DNA of 64,000 bases from Ferrigenium kumadai (GCF_018324385.1 NZ_AP019536.1:1116001-1180000); one strand, 5' to 3'. Counted from the stretch's first letter, positions 47,460-57,910 are shown. The notes: a model not told the origin generated them from the letters alone. Numbers and translations: made by a program.

Positions 47460-47702
47460 ATGGACAACACTACGAAAACCGCTCAGCGCCCCACGCTGGA
47501 GGGCATCACCCTCGAAACCATCGTCACCCGTCTCTCCGAGAATATGGGCTGGGAAGCGATGGGGGAGGCCGTGCCGATCCGCTGCTTCACGCACGACCCC
47601 AGCGTCAAATCCAGCCTGAAGTTCCTGAGAAGAACGCCCTGGGCGCGGGCGAAGGTCGAGGAGCTGTATCTGCGCGAGGCGAGGCGCTGGCCGGCGAGCT
47701 AA
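47460..47702 (+). CDS. VF530-family small DNA-binding protein
   Basis: This 80-residue protein matches the VF530/DUF2132 pattern: [20 protein letters not shown], then [31 protein letters not shown]. Family members have a helix-turn-helix-like fold and bind DNA. Their role is unknown. It is divergent from the pseudouridine synthase-like gene and convergent with the Hsp70-like gene. Confidence 0.88.
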   Translation: MDNTTKTAQRPTLEGITLETIVTRLSENMGWEAMGEAVPIRCFTHDPSVKSSLKFLRRTPWARAKVEELYLREARRWPAS

Positions 47703-47714
47703 CGCAGTGCCTTG

Positions 47715-48980
47715 TCAGCCGAAGCGGCGCTGCGCCTCTACCGCGAGGCCTGCGCCGATGCTGCCGAACAAGTCGCCTTCTATGCGCCTGGCTTGTGGCA
47801 ATAGCGCGGCGATGCGTTCGCGCAGCATCGGCACGCCGCTGGCGCCGCCGGTGAAGAACACCGTATCCACTGCCTCGCAATGCACGCCGGCCTTCGCCAA
47901 TAAATCCTTCAGGGTGGCCCCGATCCGCTCCACCAACTGCGTCGAAGCCTGTTCGAACTCGATCCGGGTCAGCGTGTGGCGCAGGTCCGGCGCCAGCCGA
48001 TCCAGATGCAGGATGGTGCTATCGCCGGCGGACAAGGCGATCTTGGCTTCCTCCACTTGCATCGCCAGCCAATGGCCGGCGCGTTCGCGGATCAGCTTGA
48101 GCAGCCGGTCCATGGCTTCAGGCGCCTGGGTGTCCAGATACAGCTCCTGAAGTTCGGCCCAGGTCCGGCGGGTATAGGCCTGGTTGATGGTGTGCCAGGT
48201 GGCCAGGTTCATGTAGTGGCTGGAGGGCATCTCCAGGCCGCGCTTGAGCTTGCTGCGATAGCCCAGCAATGGCATTACCCCGGCCAGACTCAGTTGCTGG
48301 TCGAAGTTGGTGCCGCCGATGTGTACGCCGCCGTTGGCCAGCAGATCGTCGCGCCGATCTGCGGCACGCGCCCGCTGCGGCGAGAGCCGGATCAGGGAGA
48401 AGTCGGAGGTGCCGCCGCCGATGTCGGCAATCAGCACCAGTTCCTCGCGGTCGATCTGGCGTTCGTAGTGATAGGCCGCGGCGATGGGCTCGTACTGGAA
48501 GCTCACCTCGCGGAAACCGGTGGCGCGGGCGATGGCGGCCAAGGTCGCCTCGGCCTTGCTGTCGGCCGCCGTATCGTCATCCACGAAAAACACCGGCCGG
48601 CCGAACACGGCCTGGTCGAAAGACCTGTCCGCCGCCGCTTCGGCCCGGCGCTTGAGTTCGGCGATGAACTGGGCCAGCAATTCCATGTAGGTCAGCGAGC
48701 GCCCCTGGACCTCGGTCCTGCCTTCCATCAGGCTGCTGCCCAGGAGGCTCTTCAAGGCGCGCATCAGACGGCCTTCGTAGCCTTCCAGATATTCATTGAG
48801 GCCGGCCCGGCCGACGCTTACGGTGTTCTCGTCGGCATTGAAAAAGATCACGGAGGGCAAGGTGACCTTGCCGTCCTCCAGGGCCAGCAAGGGCGGCTGG
48901 CCGGGACGCAGCCAGCCCGCCGTGGAATTGGAGGTACCGAAATCGATGCCGCAGGCGCGGGCGGGAGTTTCAACAGACAT
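47715..48980 (-). CDS. Hsp70-family protein (YegD-like)
   Basis: This 421-residue actin-like ATPase has the phosphate-1 loop CGIDFGTSNSTAGW, phosphate-2 LVLIADIGGGTSDFSLIRL and adenosine loop VFFTGGASGVPMLRERI. There is no C-terminal substrate-binding and lid domain as in DnaK, so it resembles the short chaperone YegD. The start ATG 48980 (MSVETPARACGI) is used, since upstream codons are not conserved in type. An orphan parB-like gene lies upstream in the same direction. Confidence 0.9.
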   Translation of the reverse strand: MSVETPARACGIDFGTSNSTAGWLRPGQPPLLALEDGKVTLPSVIFFNADENTVSVGRAGLNEYLEGYEGRLMRALKSLLGSSLMEGRTEVQGRSLTYMELLAQFIAELKRRAEAAADRSFDQAVFGRPVFFVDDDTAADSKAEATLAAIARATGFREVSFQYEPIAAAYHYERQIDREELVLIADIGGGTSDFSLIRLSPQRARAADRRDDLLANGGVHIGGTNFDQQLSLAGVMPLLGYRSKLKRGLEMPSSHYMNLATWHTINQAYTRRTWAELQELYLDTQAPEAMDRLLKLIRERAGHWLAMQVEEAKIALSAGDSTILHLDRLAPDLRHTLTRIEFEQASTQLVERIGATLKDLLAKAGVHCEAVDTVFFTGGASGVPMLRERIAALLPQARRIEGDLFGSIGAGLAVEAQRRFG

Positions 48981-49065
48981 GGGCGGGAGAGCCGGAAAAG
49001 CGGGCCGCGATGCTACCGTCACCGCGGGCAAAAGTCGAATGGAGGCGTCCCACGTAACCCGCGGC

Positions 49066-49980
49066 TTACACGCCTTTCATCGACAGGAACTCGTCGATCA
49101 GCCTGACCAGCAGTTCCTCCTCGTCTTCTTCGCTCAGTCCCAACAGCTCGGCCACGAGCTTTACCTTTCCCGGATTGATCCGGTTGCGAGGAGAGGATGG
49201 CGTCTGGACAGGAGCGGGCCTTTCCTGGGGCGCTTCTTCCCAAGGCGGCACCTCCTCCAAGGCCGAGGCGGGAGCGGGCTCCTGCTGGACAGGTGCAGGC
49301 TCGGCAATCGGAGCAGGCGCCTCGGCCTTCTTGCCGCGACCGGTTTCCTCTTGCAGCACCTCATCCACGACTTTCCTGGAGACCTTCTCGCCTTCGGGCA
49401 GTTGCCCTATCTGCTCGATGAGGGATTCCGCCTTGGCCTCGTTCTTCTTGGCCAGCTTTTCAAGCTGGATGGCCGCGCTGGTACTGGAGATCTTCCCGGA
49501 GTCGAGAAGCGCCGTCACTTTCTCGGACAAGTTGGCGGCGGCAGTCGCCTGTCCCAGCCAGGTGGGGGCGCGCCCGAAGTACTGGGCAGCTTCCTCGGGA
49601 GACGCGAAGCGTTCCGAGATGGCCTGGATGGCGTTGGCCATGTCCCGAGGCTCAAGTGCGGAGCGCACTCCGAGACCGATGTTCTCGAAGACCCGGACTT
49701 CGAGGGCCTCTTCGTCCGTGCACGCGCGGACGATTACCGGCACCCGGGTTTCGCCGGCCTTGAGTGCCGCCAGGCGGCGGCGTTCCCCGGCGATCACCAC
49801 GAAGCGGCCTTCGGCAGCAGGACGCACGACGAGCGGCTGGATTACGCCGAGCTTCTGGATGGCGTTGGTCAGGCCTTTGAGTGTTTCTTCATTGATGTTT
49901 TGCCGTACATGCTTGGGATCCGGATCGATGAGGGATAGTTCGGCGATCTGGAATTGGGGTGTGCTGTCTTTGAAGGCCAT
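49066..49980 (-). CDS. Orphan ParB/RepB-family partition protein
   Basis: This 304-residue protein has a ParB nuclease-like N domain (LSLIDPDPKHVRQNINEE, LGVIQPLVVRPA, GERRRLAALKAG: the GERRxxA motif) that binds CTP in family members. A helix-turn-helix region follows (SPEEAAQYFGRAPTWLGQA). The second half is Pro/Glu/Ala-rich (about 205-260) and ends in a short acidic helix. No parA or parS array is seen nearby, so a plasmid- or phage-derived orphan or a non-partition regulator is likely. Confidence 0.85.
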   Translation of the reverse strand: MAFKDSTPQFQIAELSLIDPDPKHVRQNINEETLKGLTNAIQKLGVIQPLVVRPAAEGRFVVIAGERRRLAALKAGETRVPVIVRACTDEEALEVRVFENIGLGVRSALEPRDMANAIQAISERFASPEEAAQYFGRAPTWLGQATAAANLSEKVTALLDSGKISSTSAAIQLEKLAKKNEAKAESLIEQIGQLPEGEKVSRKVVDEVLQEETGRGKKAEAPAPIAEPAPVQQEPAPASALEEVPPWEEAPQERPAPVQTPSSPRNRINPGKVKLVAELLGLSEEDEEELLVRLIDEFLSMKGV

Positions 49981-50259
49981 GACGGTTCTTGGGGTTACAA
50001 GGCAAAGGGGCGGCATGGTCTTATTTTTCGCTCCGGATTTCAAGGCGATTGGCTCAGTCGCCACAGTCTGATTTGATATTGAATCTGTGGTGGGGTAAGT
50101 GCAGGTTCTAATCAACGCAGGTACTGGATTGTCTCCGCAGGAAGTTTTCCAGTTATCCACATCTACTTCACAGATGCATCCACGGTAATTGTGGGAAAGT
50201 TCTGCTTCGGTTTATTTAAACCGAGTGGGCTTGCGATTCTCCCACTCGATGATGGTGGC

Positions 50260-50478
50260 CTATTGGGCAAGCACGCTGATGCTTACATCCCCTAGCGATA
50301 CCACCGATCCTGCGCGTATCTTGGCAGTTTTGCGCAACTCCACACGGCCATCGACGGAAACAACGCCCTCTGCCACCAACGCTTTGCCAGCGCCGCCGCT
50401 GTCGCATAAGCCGACCATCTTGAGTAGTTGGTTAAGCTCTACATACTCGCCGTTTAATTGGAATTCAAGTTGTTGCAT
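50260..50478 (-). CDS. S4-domain RNA-binding protein (YbcJ-like)
   Basis: This 72-residue protein has a single S4 RNA-binding domain: LEFQLNGEYVELNQLLKMVGL, then GGAGKALVAEGVVSVDGRVELRKTAKI. It matches the YbcJ family of ribosome-associated proteins. Start is ATG 50478 (MQQLEFQLNG). It is a short single gene between the ParB-like and Thr-rich genes. The gap 49981-50259 shows no gene. Confidence 0.9.
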   Translation of the reverse strand: MQQLEFQLNGEYVELNQLLKMVGLCDSGGAGKALVAEGVVSVDGRVELRKTAKIRAGSVVSLGDVSISVLAQ

Positions 50479-50629
50479 GGAATGAGGGAGTCCGGATTTT
50501 GTGGGTTTCAAGCTATTTCAAGGATGAGGGGGATGCTTGCGCCCATTCTAAACGAAACGCTGAAATGAGCCTCGGGCTTATCCGGCGTTGTATTGTTCTT
50601 GCCACCGGGACCGGTCCGAGTCAACGCTC

Positions 50630-52120
50630 TCATGCATAGAGATCAAGTTTTGCCGGGTGTGTCGATTCGACCCGCTGGACTTCATCTCGCCCGGTAAAAG
50701 CGGCAGGAGGTCTCGTGTAATGGCGTGCCCCAGTGTCAATAATGCCATCGATCAAGTGATAGGCCATGATGGCTGCCGCGATAGTGGGGTCGGAAGCATC
50801 GACGACCCGGTTGATCAAAGTCGTGGGCGTCACGTTCGGTGTTGTAGGCGGGGTGGTTAAAGGCGTTGTTGGGAGCGCTGACACGGCTGGCGTCGTGGCC
50901 GGCGTTGTCGTGATCGGTACTTCAGTTGCAGCCGGTGTCGCTATCGCCGTGGCTGGCAATCCCGCGGCGGGAAGCTGTGTTGTCGCCGCAGGCAATGCCG
51001 TTGTGGCCGTTGTCGTTGTCACCGCCAACGGCGTCGCGATTTGCGGTGTCGCAGTTGGTAATTCGGTCGCGGTTTGTGTTGCCGTCGATGCAGTCGTGGT
51101 CGGCGGCACAGTAGTGGGAAGCTGTGCAGTCACCGTTGGTTCCGTCGTGACCGTTGTCGCTGTCGCTGTCGCTGCCACAGGTGTTGTCGCAACCGATGGT
51201 GTTGTCGTGGTTGGTAGCTCGGTTGCGGTTTGTGTCGCTAGCGCTTCAGTCGTGGTCGGCAATCCGGTGGTGGGAGGCTGTACTGTCGCCGTAGGCAGCA
51301 CCGTCGTGACCGGTGTCGTTGTTACTGCCAATGGTGTTGTCGTGGTTGGCAGCCCGGTCGCGGTTTGTGTCGCTATCGATGCCGTCGTGGTTGCCGTCTC
51401 CGTGGTGGAAAGCAATCCCGTCGTCGTTTGCACTGTCGAGATCGTTACCAATGGCGCTGTCGTGCCTGCGGTCGTAGTCGCCAGTTCGCCGCTTGTTGCA
51501 GCCGTGATAACCGAATTTAGTGAGGTGTCAATTTGCGTCAGATTCTCCAGTTGAACGGCCGTGCTTGAAAACGCTACGGCCTGCTGCCCAATTGATTGGA
51601 TCGCTTGCACCAGCAGCGTGGTGGTTCCGGTTGGGTTTGCGTTGAATGCGGATTGCAGTGACTGGAAGTCGATAGTCAACCGACCGGCATCGTTCGGGGT
51701 CAAAGGCGGAACAAAATTGATGCCGACACTGGACAGGCTGGCGATGATCGATGTCCCATTCCCAGACGACTGGGAGAGCAACGCCTGCGCAAACAGGTTG
51801 CCGAGTGACAGGCCCGGCGGATTCTGCAAATTACCGGAACCACTTTGTAAAAAGCTATTGAAGGCATCCACAAAGAGTTGCGTTGCTGTAGCGAGGCTGG
51901 TAAATCCACTTGGGCTGGTTGCGGTGGATTGTAATATTCCACTTTCAAATATAGAGGCCGCTGAAAGCAATTGTCCCAGCGCAGAAATGTCGACAATGTC
52001 GACATTGCTCGCACTTGTTGTCGCGGGTGTATTGATCAATAAATCAACAGGCTGGACACCGGAAATGGCGAAAAAACCGGGCTGAAAGATCGAGGGCGAA
52101 GTGGCAGAGGTAATCACCAT
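50630..52120 (-). CDS. Thr/Ala/Pro-rich low-complexity protein
   Basis: This 496-residue protein has AAGGAG 7 bases before ATG 52120. The N-terminal 200 residues are more ordered (VDIVDISALGQLLSAASIFE, TQLFVDAFNSFLQSGSGN, IASLSSVGINFVPPLTPND). Residues of about 215-430 are mucin-like, dominated by T, A, P and V, with imperfect repeats of about 40-50 residues around ATQTATELPTTTTP. The last 60 residues are again ordered. There is no signal peptide or membrane anchor. The function is unknown; a surface or structural role with extensive O-glycosylation potential is only a guess. Confidence 0.75.
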   Translation of the reverse strand: MVITSATSPSIFQPGFFAISGVQPVDLLINTPATTSASNVDIVDISALGQLLSAASIFESGILQSTATSPSGFTSLATATQLFVDAFNSFLQSGSGNLQNPPGLSLGNLFAQALLSQSSGNGTSIIASLSSVGINFVPPLTPNDAGRLTIDFQSLQSAFNANPTGTTTLLVQAIQSIGQQAVAFSSTAVQLENLTQIDTSLNSVITAATSGELATTTAGTTAPLVTISTVQTTTGLLSTTETATTTASIATQTATGLPTTTTPLAVTTTPVTTVLPTATVQPPTTGLPTTTEALATQTATELPTTTTPSVATTPVAATATATTVTTEPTVTAQLPTTVPPTTTASTATQTATELPTATPQIATPLAVTTTTATTALPAATTQLPAAGLPATAIATPAATEVPITTTPATTPAVSALPTTPLTTPPTTPNVTPTTLINRVVDASDPTIAAAIMAYHLIDGIIDTGARHYTRPPAAFTGRDEVQRVESTHPAKLDLYA

Positions 52121-52359
52121 GCTCGTTCTCCTTTGATGCCAGAGTCCATCGACTGGATCCGCATCAGTACTACTGAGACTTATTGGTTTATATAGGGTTC
52201 CTGTCACTGCCGGCAGGCTATGAACCAAGAGGCAGGGGATGTTCGGGCGCGCCACATTCAGAGGAAAGTTTTTTCTTTTCTGCTTGCCGAAGAGAGACTA
52301 GGCCTGACTTGCTGGGCCAGCCGTCTGCAGCTCAATCCGTCTTGTTATAAAATTCCCAC

Positions 52360-52914
52360 ATGAGTAAAGCTTTTACACGCGAAGATGATGTTGATGATGA
52401 TGACTTGGAGCCATCGGTGCGTTTGCCGGCCGGGGGCAAGAACTACATCACGCCCAAGGGCTACCAGAAGCTGAGGGACGAACTAGATCAGCTTTGGAAG
52501 GTCGAACGTCCGGAGTTGGTCAAGACCATTGCATGGGCAGCTTCCAACGGCGATCGCTCCGAGAATGGCGATTACATCTACGGCAAGAAGCGGCTGCGCG
52601 AGATCGACCGACGGGTGCGCTTTTTGCGCAAGCGCCTGGAAGCGGCTGTGGTAGTCGATCCGGCGGTGCGAGGAGAATGCGATCAGGTATTTTTCGGCGC
52701 GACGGTGACGGTTTGCGACAGCAACGGTTGCGAGAATACCTACAGCATCGTCGGCGTGGATGAGGCCGATGTGGTACGTGGCTGGATCAGCTGGGTCTCG
52801 CCGCTGGCGAGTACACTGCTCAAATTGCGTGAGGGCGAGGTGGCGATGTTGCGCACCCCGGTCGGCATTCAGGAGCTGGAGATACTCTCGGTGATCTATC
52901 GCGAGCTGAGTTGA
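52360..52914 (+). CDS. greB: Transcription elongation factor GreB
   Basis: This 184-residue factor rescues backtracked RNA polymerase. NYITPKGYQKLRDELDQLWK begins the N-terminal coiled coil, SENGDYIYGKKRLREIDRRVRFL is the tip/arm region with acidic residues, and GVDEADVVRGWISWVSPLASTLL is the FKBP-like C domain. A TATAAAAT element ends only about 8 bases before the ATG, so the transcript leader may be very short. Confidence 0.95.
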   Translation: MSKAFTREDDVDDDDLEPSVRLPAGGKNYITPKGYQKLRDELDQLWKVERPELVKTIAWAASNGDRSENGDYIYGKKRLREIDRRVRFLRKRLEAAVVVDPAVRGECDQVFFGATVTVCDSNGCENTYSIVGVDEADVVRGWISWVSPLASTLLKLREGEVAMLRTPVGIQELEILSVIYRELS

Positions 52915-52964
52915 TCGAGTCTCATCGTTTGTGGTCTACACCGTATCGAAAGGATGGTTTGATC

Positions 52965-53843
52965 ATGGACCCAAGACTGTTACAGATTCTCAACAATCGT
53001 GAGCAGAACTATCCGCATGCATTGGAGCGGCAGTATCCTCGCATCCTTTCCAAGATCATGGAGCTGTGGGACTCTCCCGCCAGCGATGCGTATTTCGTCG
53101 ACTTGATGGTCGACAAGCGCGGCGACCGCGCAGGCTTCCCTCCGGATGTGGCTTCAGACATCATCTATCTCAGCATGGTGCATGGCCGTCAACCCCAGCG
53201 TGTCAAACAAGATGTGTGGGGGCAGGTTCCGGAAACCGTTCGGCAGGAAGTCGAGAACCTTGGTGTCCCGTTTTCGCCGAAAGGATTCATCAAAGCAAGC
53301 GAAGAGGGTAACACCCGCGCCATTATCCTGTTCCTGAGCGCGGGCATGGATGTCGACACCTGCGACGAGCGGTTGTGGACGCCGTTGATGATCTCGGCGT
53401 TCAATGGCAACAGAGACATGGCAGAGCAGCTGATCAAGGCTGGGGCGAACGTTCACCATAAGGACAGTGCCGGCTATACGCCGTTGCACTGGGCCGCTTT
53501 CAATGGCTATATAAGAGTGGTGGAGTTGCTGTTGAGCAAGCAGGCTGACGTCAATGCGCGTAGCAGTCACGGCTGGACGGCATTGCTGCAAGCGGCTACC
53601 CGAGGCCATCTTTCGGTGAGTTCGTTGCTGATCGAGAAAGGAGCGGACGTGAACATGGCTTCCAACGATGGCTGGACACCCTTGCACAAGGCGGCGGCGA
53701 ACGGACACCTGGCGGAGGTGAAGTTATTGCTCAGCAAGGGGGCGTATCCTGATGCGAAATATGCCGATGGCAAGACTGCGCTGGAGTTGGCCGTCAAGAA
53801 CAAGCATGAGCAAATCGTTGCGGCGTTGACTGCCAGGGGGTGA
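52965..53843 (+). CDS. Ankyrin-repeat protein
   Basis: This 292-residue protein has an N-terminal region of about 110 residues (LLQILNNREQNYPHALERQYPRIL) that I do not recognise. About five ankyrin repeats follow: DERLWTPLMISAFNGNRDMAEQLIKAGANV, SAGYTPLHWAAFNGYIRVVELLL, SHGWTALLQAATRGHLSVSSLL, NDGWTPLHKAAANGHLAEVKLLL and ADGKTALELAVKNKHEQIV (each quoted in part). It probably binds a protein partner. Start is ATG 52965 after AAAGGA. Confidence 0.9.
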   Translation: MDPRLLQILNNREQNYPHALERQYPRILSKIMELWDSPASDAYFVDLMVDKRGDRAGFPPDVASDIIYLSMVHGRQPQRVKQDVWGQVPETVRQEVENLGVPFSPKGFIKASEEGNTRAIILFLSAGMDVDTCDERLWTPLMISAFNGNRDMAEQLIKAGANVHHKDSAGYTPLHWAAFNGYIRVVELLLSKQADVNARSSHGWTALLQAATRGHLSVSSLLIEKGADVNMASNDGWTPLHKAAANGHLAEVKLLLSKGAYPDAKYADGKTALELAVKNKHEQIVAALTARG

Positions 53844-53915
53844 TGCTTACGCGTCACTGTCGCTCTTGATACAATGAACCGCTCGGACTGGAATAACAAA
53901 CAACTAACGCTCTAA

Positions 53916-54263
<348 letters not shown>

Positions 54264-54293
54264 GGGGTCCTCCGCCCCGGCCGGCGCAGCCGA

Positions 54294-54322
54294 TTTACTG
54301 GTCTGCCCGGCATGCGTATAAT
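54294..54322 (+). promoter_or_regulatory. Sigma-70 promoter of guaB
   Basis: TTTACT at 54294-54299 and TATAAT at 54317-54322, with a 17-base spacer. The guaB ATG is at 54349. Confidence 0.6.
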
Positions 54323-54348
54323 GCGCCCTTTGCCGAGGGCCGTTTCAT

Positions 54349-55809
54349 ATGCGCATCATTCAAAAAGCACTGACCTTTGACGACGTTCTGCTCGTCCCCG
54401 CCTATTCCAATGTGTTGCCGCGCGACGTTAGCTTGCGCACCCAGCTGACCCGCAACATCACTCTGAACATCCCGCTGCTTTCAGCGGCGATGGACACCGT
54501 TACCGAATCCCGCCTGGCGATCGCGCTGGCGCAGGAAGGCGGTATCGGTATCGTGCACAAAAACATGCCGTCTGCCGCGCAGGCCGCGGAAGTATCCAGG
54601 GTCAAGCGCTTCGAGAGCGGCGTGGTCAAGGATCCCATCACCATCACGGCGGACATGACCGTACGCAACGTGCTGGCCCTGACGCGCCAGCACAAGATCT
54701 CCGGCTTACCGGTAGTGGAAGGCAAGCAACTGGTCGGTATCGTTACCAACCGCGACCTGCGTTTCGAGAGCAACCTCGACCAGCCCATCCGTAACATCAT
54801 GACACCGCGCGAGCGTCTGATCACCGTCAAGGAGAACACCAGCCTGGACGAGGCCCGAGCCCTGATGCACAAGCACCGCATCGAGCGCGTGCTGGTGGTC
54901 AACGACGCATTCGAACTGCGCGGCCTGATGACGGTCAAGGACATCCTCAAGTCCACCGAACATCCGCGCGCCTGCAAGGACAGCCAGGGGCGTCTGCGCG
55001 TCGGCGCGGCGGTTGGCGTCGGTGCAGGTACCGAAGAGCGTGTCGCGTTGCTGGCCGAAGCCGGTGTGGACGTGATCGTGGTGGATACCGCACACGGCCA
55101 TTCGCAGGGCGTGCTGGATCGCGTGAAGTGGGTCAAGGACAATTTCCCGCAGGTCGAAGTGATCGGCGGCAACATCGCTACCGGCGGCGCGGCGCAAGCC
55201 TTGCTGGATCACGGCGCGGACGGCGTGAAGGTCGGTATCGGCCCGGGCTCCATCTGTACCACCCGTATCGTTGCAGGCGTGGGCGTGCCGCAGATCGGCG
55301 CGATCCAGAACGTGGCCAAGGCCTTGCAAGGCACCGGTGTACCCTTGATCGCCGACGGCGGCGTGCGCTTCTCCGGCGACATCTCCAAGGCGATCGCCGC
55401 CGGCGCGCATGCGGTGATGCTGGGCGGCCTGTTCGCCGGCACCGAGGAAGCGCCGGGTGAGATCGAACTGTTCCAGGGGCGTTCCTACAAGTCCTATCGC
55501 GGCATGGGCAGTCTGGGCGCGATGCAGCAGGGTTCCAGCGACCGCTACTTCCAGGAAAACGAAAGCAATCAGGACAAGCTGGTGCCGGAAGGCGTCGAAG
55601 GCCGCGTGCCTTACAAGGGCAGCGTGCTGGCGGTGATCCACCAGCTGATGGGCGGTCTGCGTGCCAGCATGGGCTACCTCGGCTGCGCCGACATCGCCAC
55701 GATGCACACCAAGGCCGAGTTCGTCGAGATCACCTCGTCCGGCATCCGTGAATCGCACGTGCATGATGTGCAGATCACCAAGGAAGCCCCTAACTACCAC
55801 ATCGACTAG
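54349..55809 (+). CDS. guaB: Inosine-5'-monophosphate dehydrogenase
   Basis: This 486-residue enzyme oxidises IMP to XMP in GMP synthesis. The TIM barrel is interrupted by two CBS domains (about residues 95-205, [13 protein letters not shown] and [15 protein letters not shown]). The catalytic Cys is in [20 protein letters not shown], and the flap has [11 protein letters not shown]-type sequence ([13 protein letters not shown]). Length is normal. guaA follows after a repeat. Confidence 0.97.
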   Translation: MRIIQKALTFDDVLLVPAYSNVLPRDVSLRTQLTRNITLNIPLLSAAMDTVTESRLAIALAQEGGIGIVHKNMPSAAQAAEVSRVKRFESGVVKDPITITADMTVRNVLALTRQHKISGLPVVEGKQLVGIVTNRDLRFESNLDQPIRNIMTPRERLITVKENTSLDEARALMHKHRIERVLVVNDAFELRGLMTVKDILKSTEHPRACKDSQGRLRVGAAVGVGAGTEERVALLAEAGVDVIVVDTAHGHSQGVLDRVKWVKDNFPQVEVIGGNIATGGAAQALLDHGADGVKVGIGPGSICTTRIVAGVGVPQIGAIQNVAKALQGTGVPLIADGGVRFSGDISKAIAAGAHAVMLGGLFAGTEEAPGEIELFQGRSYKSYRGMGSLGAMQQGSSDRYFQENESNQDKLVPEGVEGRVPYKGSVLAVIHQLMGGLRASMGYLGCADIATMHTKAEFVEITSSGIRESHVHDVQITKEAPNYHID

Positions 55810-55885
55810 GATTCAGGAGACGGGATACAGGATTCAGGGCAAACCCTACTGTATCCCGTGCCCAGTATCCCGTATCCGTATCCTC
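55808..55885. repeat. GGGATACGGGATAC repeat, copy 3 (guaB-guaA gap)
   Basis: AGGATTCAGGAGACGGGATACAGG on the left and CTGTATCCCGTGCCCAGTATCCCGTATCCGTATCC on the right form an imperfect inverted repeat. It starts inside the guaB stop codon and ends about 8 bases before the guaA ATG. Confidence 0.75.
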
Positions 55886-55893
55886 AAAAAGCC

Positions 55894-57474
55894 ATGCACA
55901 AGAAAATCCTCATCCTCGACTTCGGTTCCCAGTACACCCAGCTCATCGCGCGCCGCGTGCGCGAGACGAATGTCTACTGCGAACTGCATCCGTGGGACAT
56001 GACGGCGGAAGAGATCCGCGCTTTCAATCCTTCCGGCATCATCCTGTCCGGCGGTCCCAACTCGGTGTATGAGGAAGAGACGCCGAAAGCGCCGCAGGTC
56101 GTGTTCGAACTGGGTGTGCCGGTATTCGGCATCTGCTACGGTATGCAGACCATGGCTGCGCAACTGGGCGGCAAGGTCGAGAGCGGCAAGGTGCGCGAGT
56201 TCGGCTATGCCGAGATTCGTGCGCAGGGCCATTCAAAGCTGTTCGACGGCATCCAGGACAAGACCAATGCGCAAGGCCACGGTCTGCTTGACGTGTGGAT
56301 GAGCCACGGCGACAAGGTGACCGCGCTGCCGCCGGGCTTCTCGGTGATCGCCTCCAACGAGGCAACTCCGTTCGCCGCGATGGCGGACGAATCGCGCCGC
56401 TTCTACGCGGTGCAGTTCCACCCCGAGGTCACCCATACCCATCAGGGCAAGGCCATCCTTGCGCGCTTCGTGCACGACATCTGCGGCTGCGCTAAGGACT
56501 GGAACATGCCGGACTACATCGCCGAGGCGGTGGAGAAGATCCGTGCGCAGGTGGGCAGCGAGGAGGTCATCCTCGGCCTGTCCGGCGGCGTGGATTCCTC
56601 GGTTGCTGCGGCGCTGATCCATCGCGCCATCGGCGACCAGCTTACCTGCGTGTTCGTGGACAACGGCCTGCTGCGTCTGAACGAGGGCGCTCAGGTAATG
56701 GAGACCTTTGCCAACCACCTGCACATGAAGGTGATCCACGTCGATGCCAGCGGCGAGTTCATGAAGCATTTGGCAGGTGTCACCGACCCCGAGCAGAAGC
56801 GCAAGATCATCGGCCGAGAGTTCGTCGAAGTGTTCCAGCGCGAGTCCGCCAAGCTGAAGCAGGCCAAGTGGCTGGCGCAGGGCACCATCTACCCGGACGT
56901 GATCGAGTCGGCCGGTTCCAAGACCAAGAAGGCGCACACCATCAAGTCGCACCACAACGTCGGCGGTTTGCCGGAATCCATGCACCTCAAGTTGCTGGAG
57001 CCACTGCGCGAACTGTTCAAGGATGAAGTGCGCGAGCTGGGCATTGCGCTCGGTCTGCCTGCAGATATGATCTACCGCCACCCGTTCCCCGGGCCGGGCC
57101 TGGGCGTGCGCATCCTCGGCGAAGTGAAGCACGAGTATGCCGAACTGCTGCGCCGGGCGGATGCGATCTTCATCGAAGAACTGCGCAACACCAGGGATGC
57201 CAGCGGCAAAACCTGGTACGAACTGACCTCGCAGGCATTCACCGTCTTCCTGCCGGTGAAGTCTGTCGGCGTGATGGGCGACGGCCGCACCTACGAATGG
57301 GTGGTTTCACTGCGCGCAGTTCAGACGCAGGACTTCATGACCGCGCATTGGGCGCACCTGCCGTACGAATTGCTGGGCAAGGTGTCCAACCGAATCATCA
57401 ACGAAGTGCGCGGCATCAACCGCGTCGTCTACGACATCTCCGGCAAACCACCCGCTACGATTGAGTGGGAGTGA
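55894..57474 (+). CDS. guaA: GMP synthase (glutamine-hydrolysing)
   Basis: This 526-residue enzyme converts XMP to GMP. The class I glutaminase domain has [11 protein letters not shown] with the nucleophile Cys and the catalytic His/Glu in FHPEVTHT. The ATP pyrophosphatase P-loop is [14 protein letters not shown], and the C-terminal dimerisation domain has [16 protein letters not shown]. The start ATG 55894 excludes codons read from the upstream repeat, which occupies the usual ribosome-binding region. Confidence 0.97.
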   Translation: MHKKILILDFGSQYTQLIARRVRETNVYCELHPWDMTAEEIRAFNPSGIILSGGPNSVYEEETPKAPQVVFELGVPVFGICYGMQTMAAQLGGKVESGKVREFGYAEIRAQGHSKLFDGIQDKTNAQGHGLLDVWMSHGDKVTALPPGFSVIASNEATPFAAMADESRRFYAVQFHPEVTHTHQGKAILARFVHDICGCAKDWNMPDYIAEAVEKIRAQVGSEEVILGLSGGVDSSVAAALIHRAIGDQLTCVFVDNGLLRLNEGAQVMETFANHLHMKVIHVDASGEFMKHLAGVTDPEQKRKIIGREFVEVFQRESAKLKQAKWLAQGTIYPDVIESAGSKTKKAHTIKSHHNVGGLPESMHLKLLEPLRELFKDEVRELGIALGLPADMIYRHPFPGPGLGVRILGEVKHEYAELLRRADAIFIEELRNTRDASGKTWYELTSQAFTVFLPVKSVGVMGDGRTYEWVVSLRAVQTQDFMTAHWAHLPYELLGKVSNRIINEVRGINRVVYDISGKPPATIEWE

Positions 57475-57874
57475 AGGGAGCGCAGGCGGAAGAGGGGCCC
57501 TGCGCATAGCGTGGGGATCTGACCCGAGCGACCGCCGCCTCGGAGGGCGGAGCGGTGCCCCGCTTGCGGGGTGCGACCCCGGAGAGGATGCGCCCGCGAA
57601 ACCTCCAGCGGGAAATTTGCTGCCGAGCTGGAATGAGCGGGCAGCCCCTTTATCTGAAGAACGGAAACCCTCTCAGAATGCCCTGCATCGCAGGGCATTC
57701 TGCTTTCTGCATACAACCAATGACAGGCAGCGCCAGACAGTAGGGGTTTCGCGTATTCCTGCCACAAAAAAACTGTATTTCCCGGATGGAGCTCACCTGG
57801 TCCGACTTTGCGATTGACCAGCGCCCGATGCCGAGGGTACCCTTCGTCGCTGAGGGCTGTCGCGATGACAGCCT
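57475..57874. other. Gene-free, structure-rich gap between guaA and hoxF
   Basis: No convincing gene is seen. The left half is GC-rich with several short hairpins (for example CCCCGC-TT-GCGGGG near 57560). A 13-base-pair perfect stem with a 3-base loop lies at 57674-57702 (CAGAATGCCCTGC). No T-run follows, so it is not a clear terminator. No sigma-54 element with correct spacing was found before hoxF. Confidence 0.5.
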
Positions 57875-57910
57875 GTGACTTTTGTGCGCAACGGAGATGG
57901 GGAAAGGGAC

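Noticed and set aside
50766-51554. A 262-codon Val/Gly-rich frame on the plus strand
   Set aside because: It is the complement of the Thr-rich repeat region. The minus frame has a good ribosome-binding site and ordered ends, so it is the likelier gene, although the repeat makes both frames open.
57810-57830. Possible sigma-54 element before hoxF (TGGTCCGACTTTGCG)
   Set aside because: GG and GC are 9, not 10, bases apart and the rest of the match is weak.
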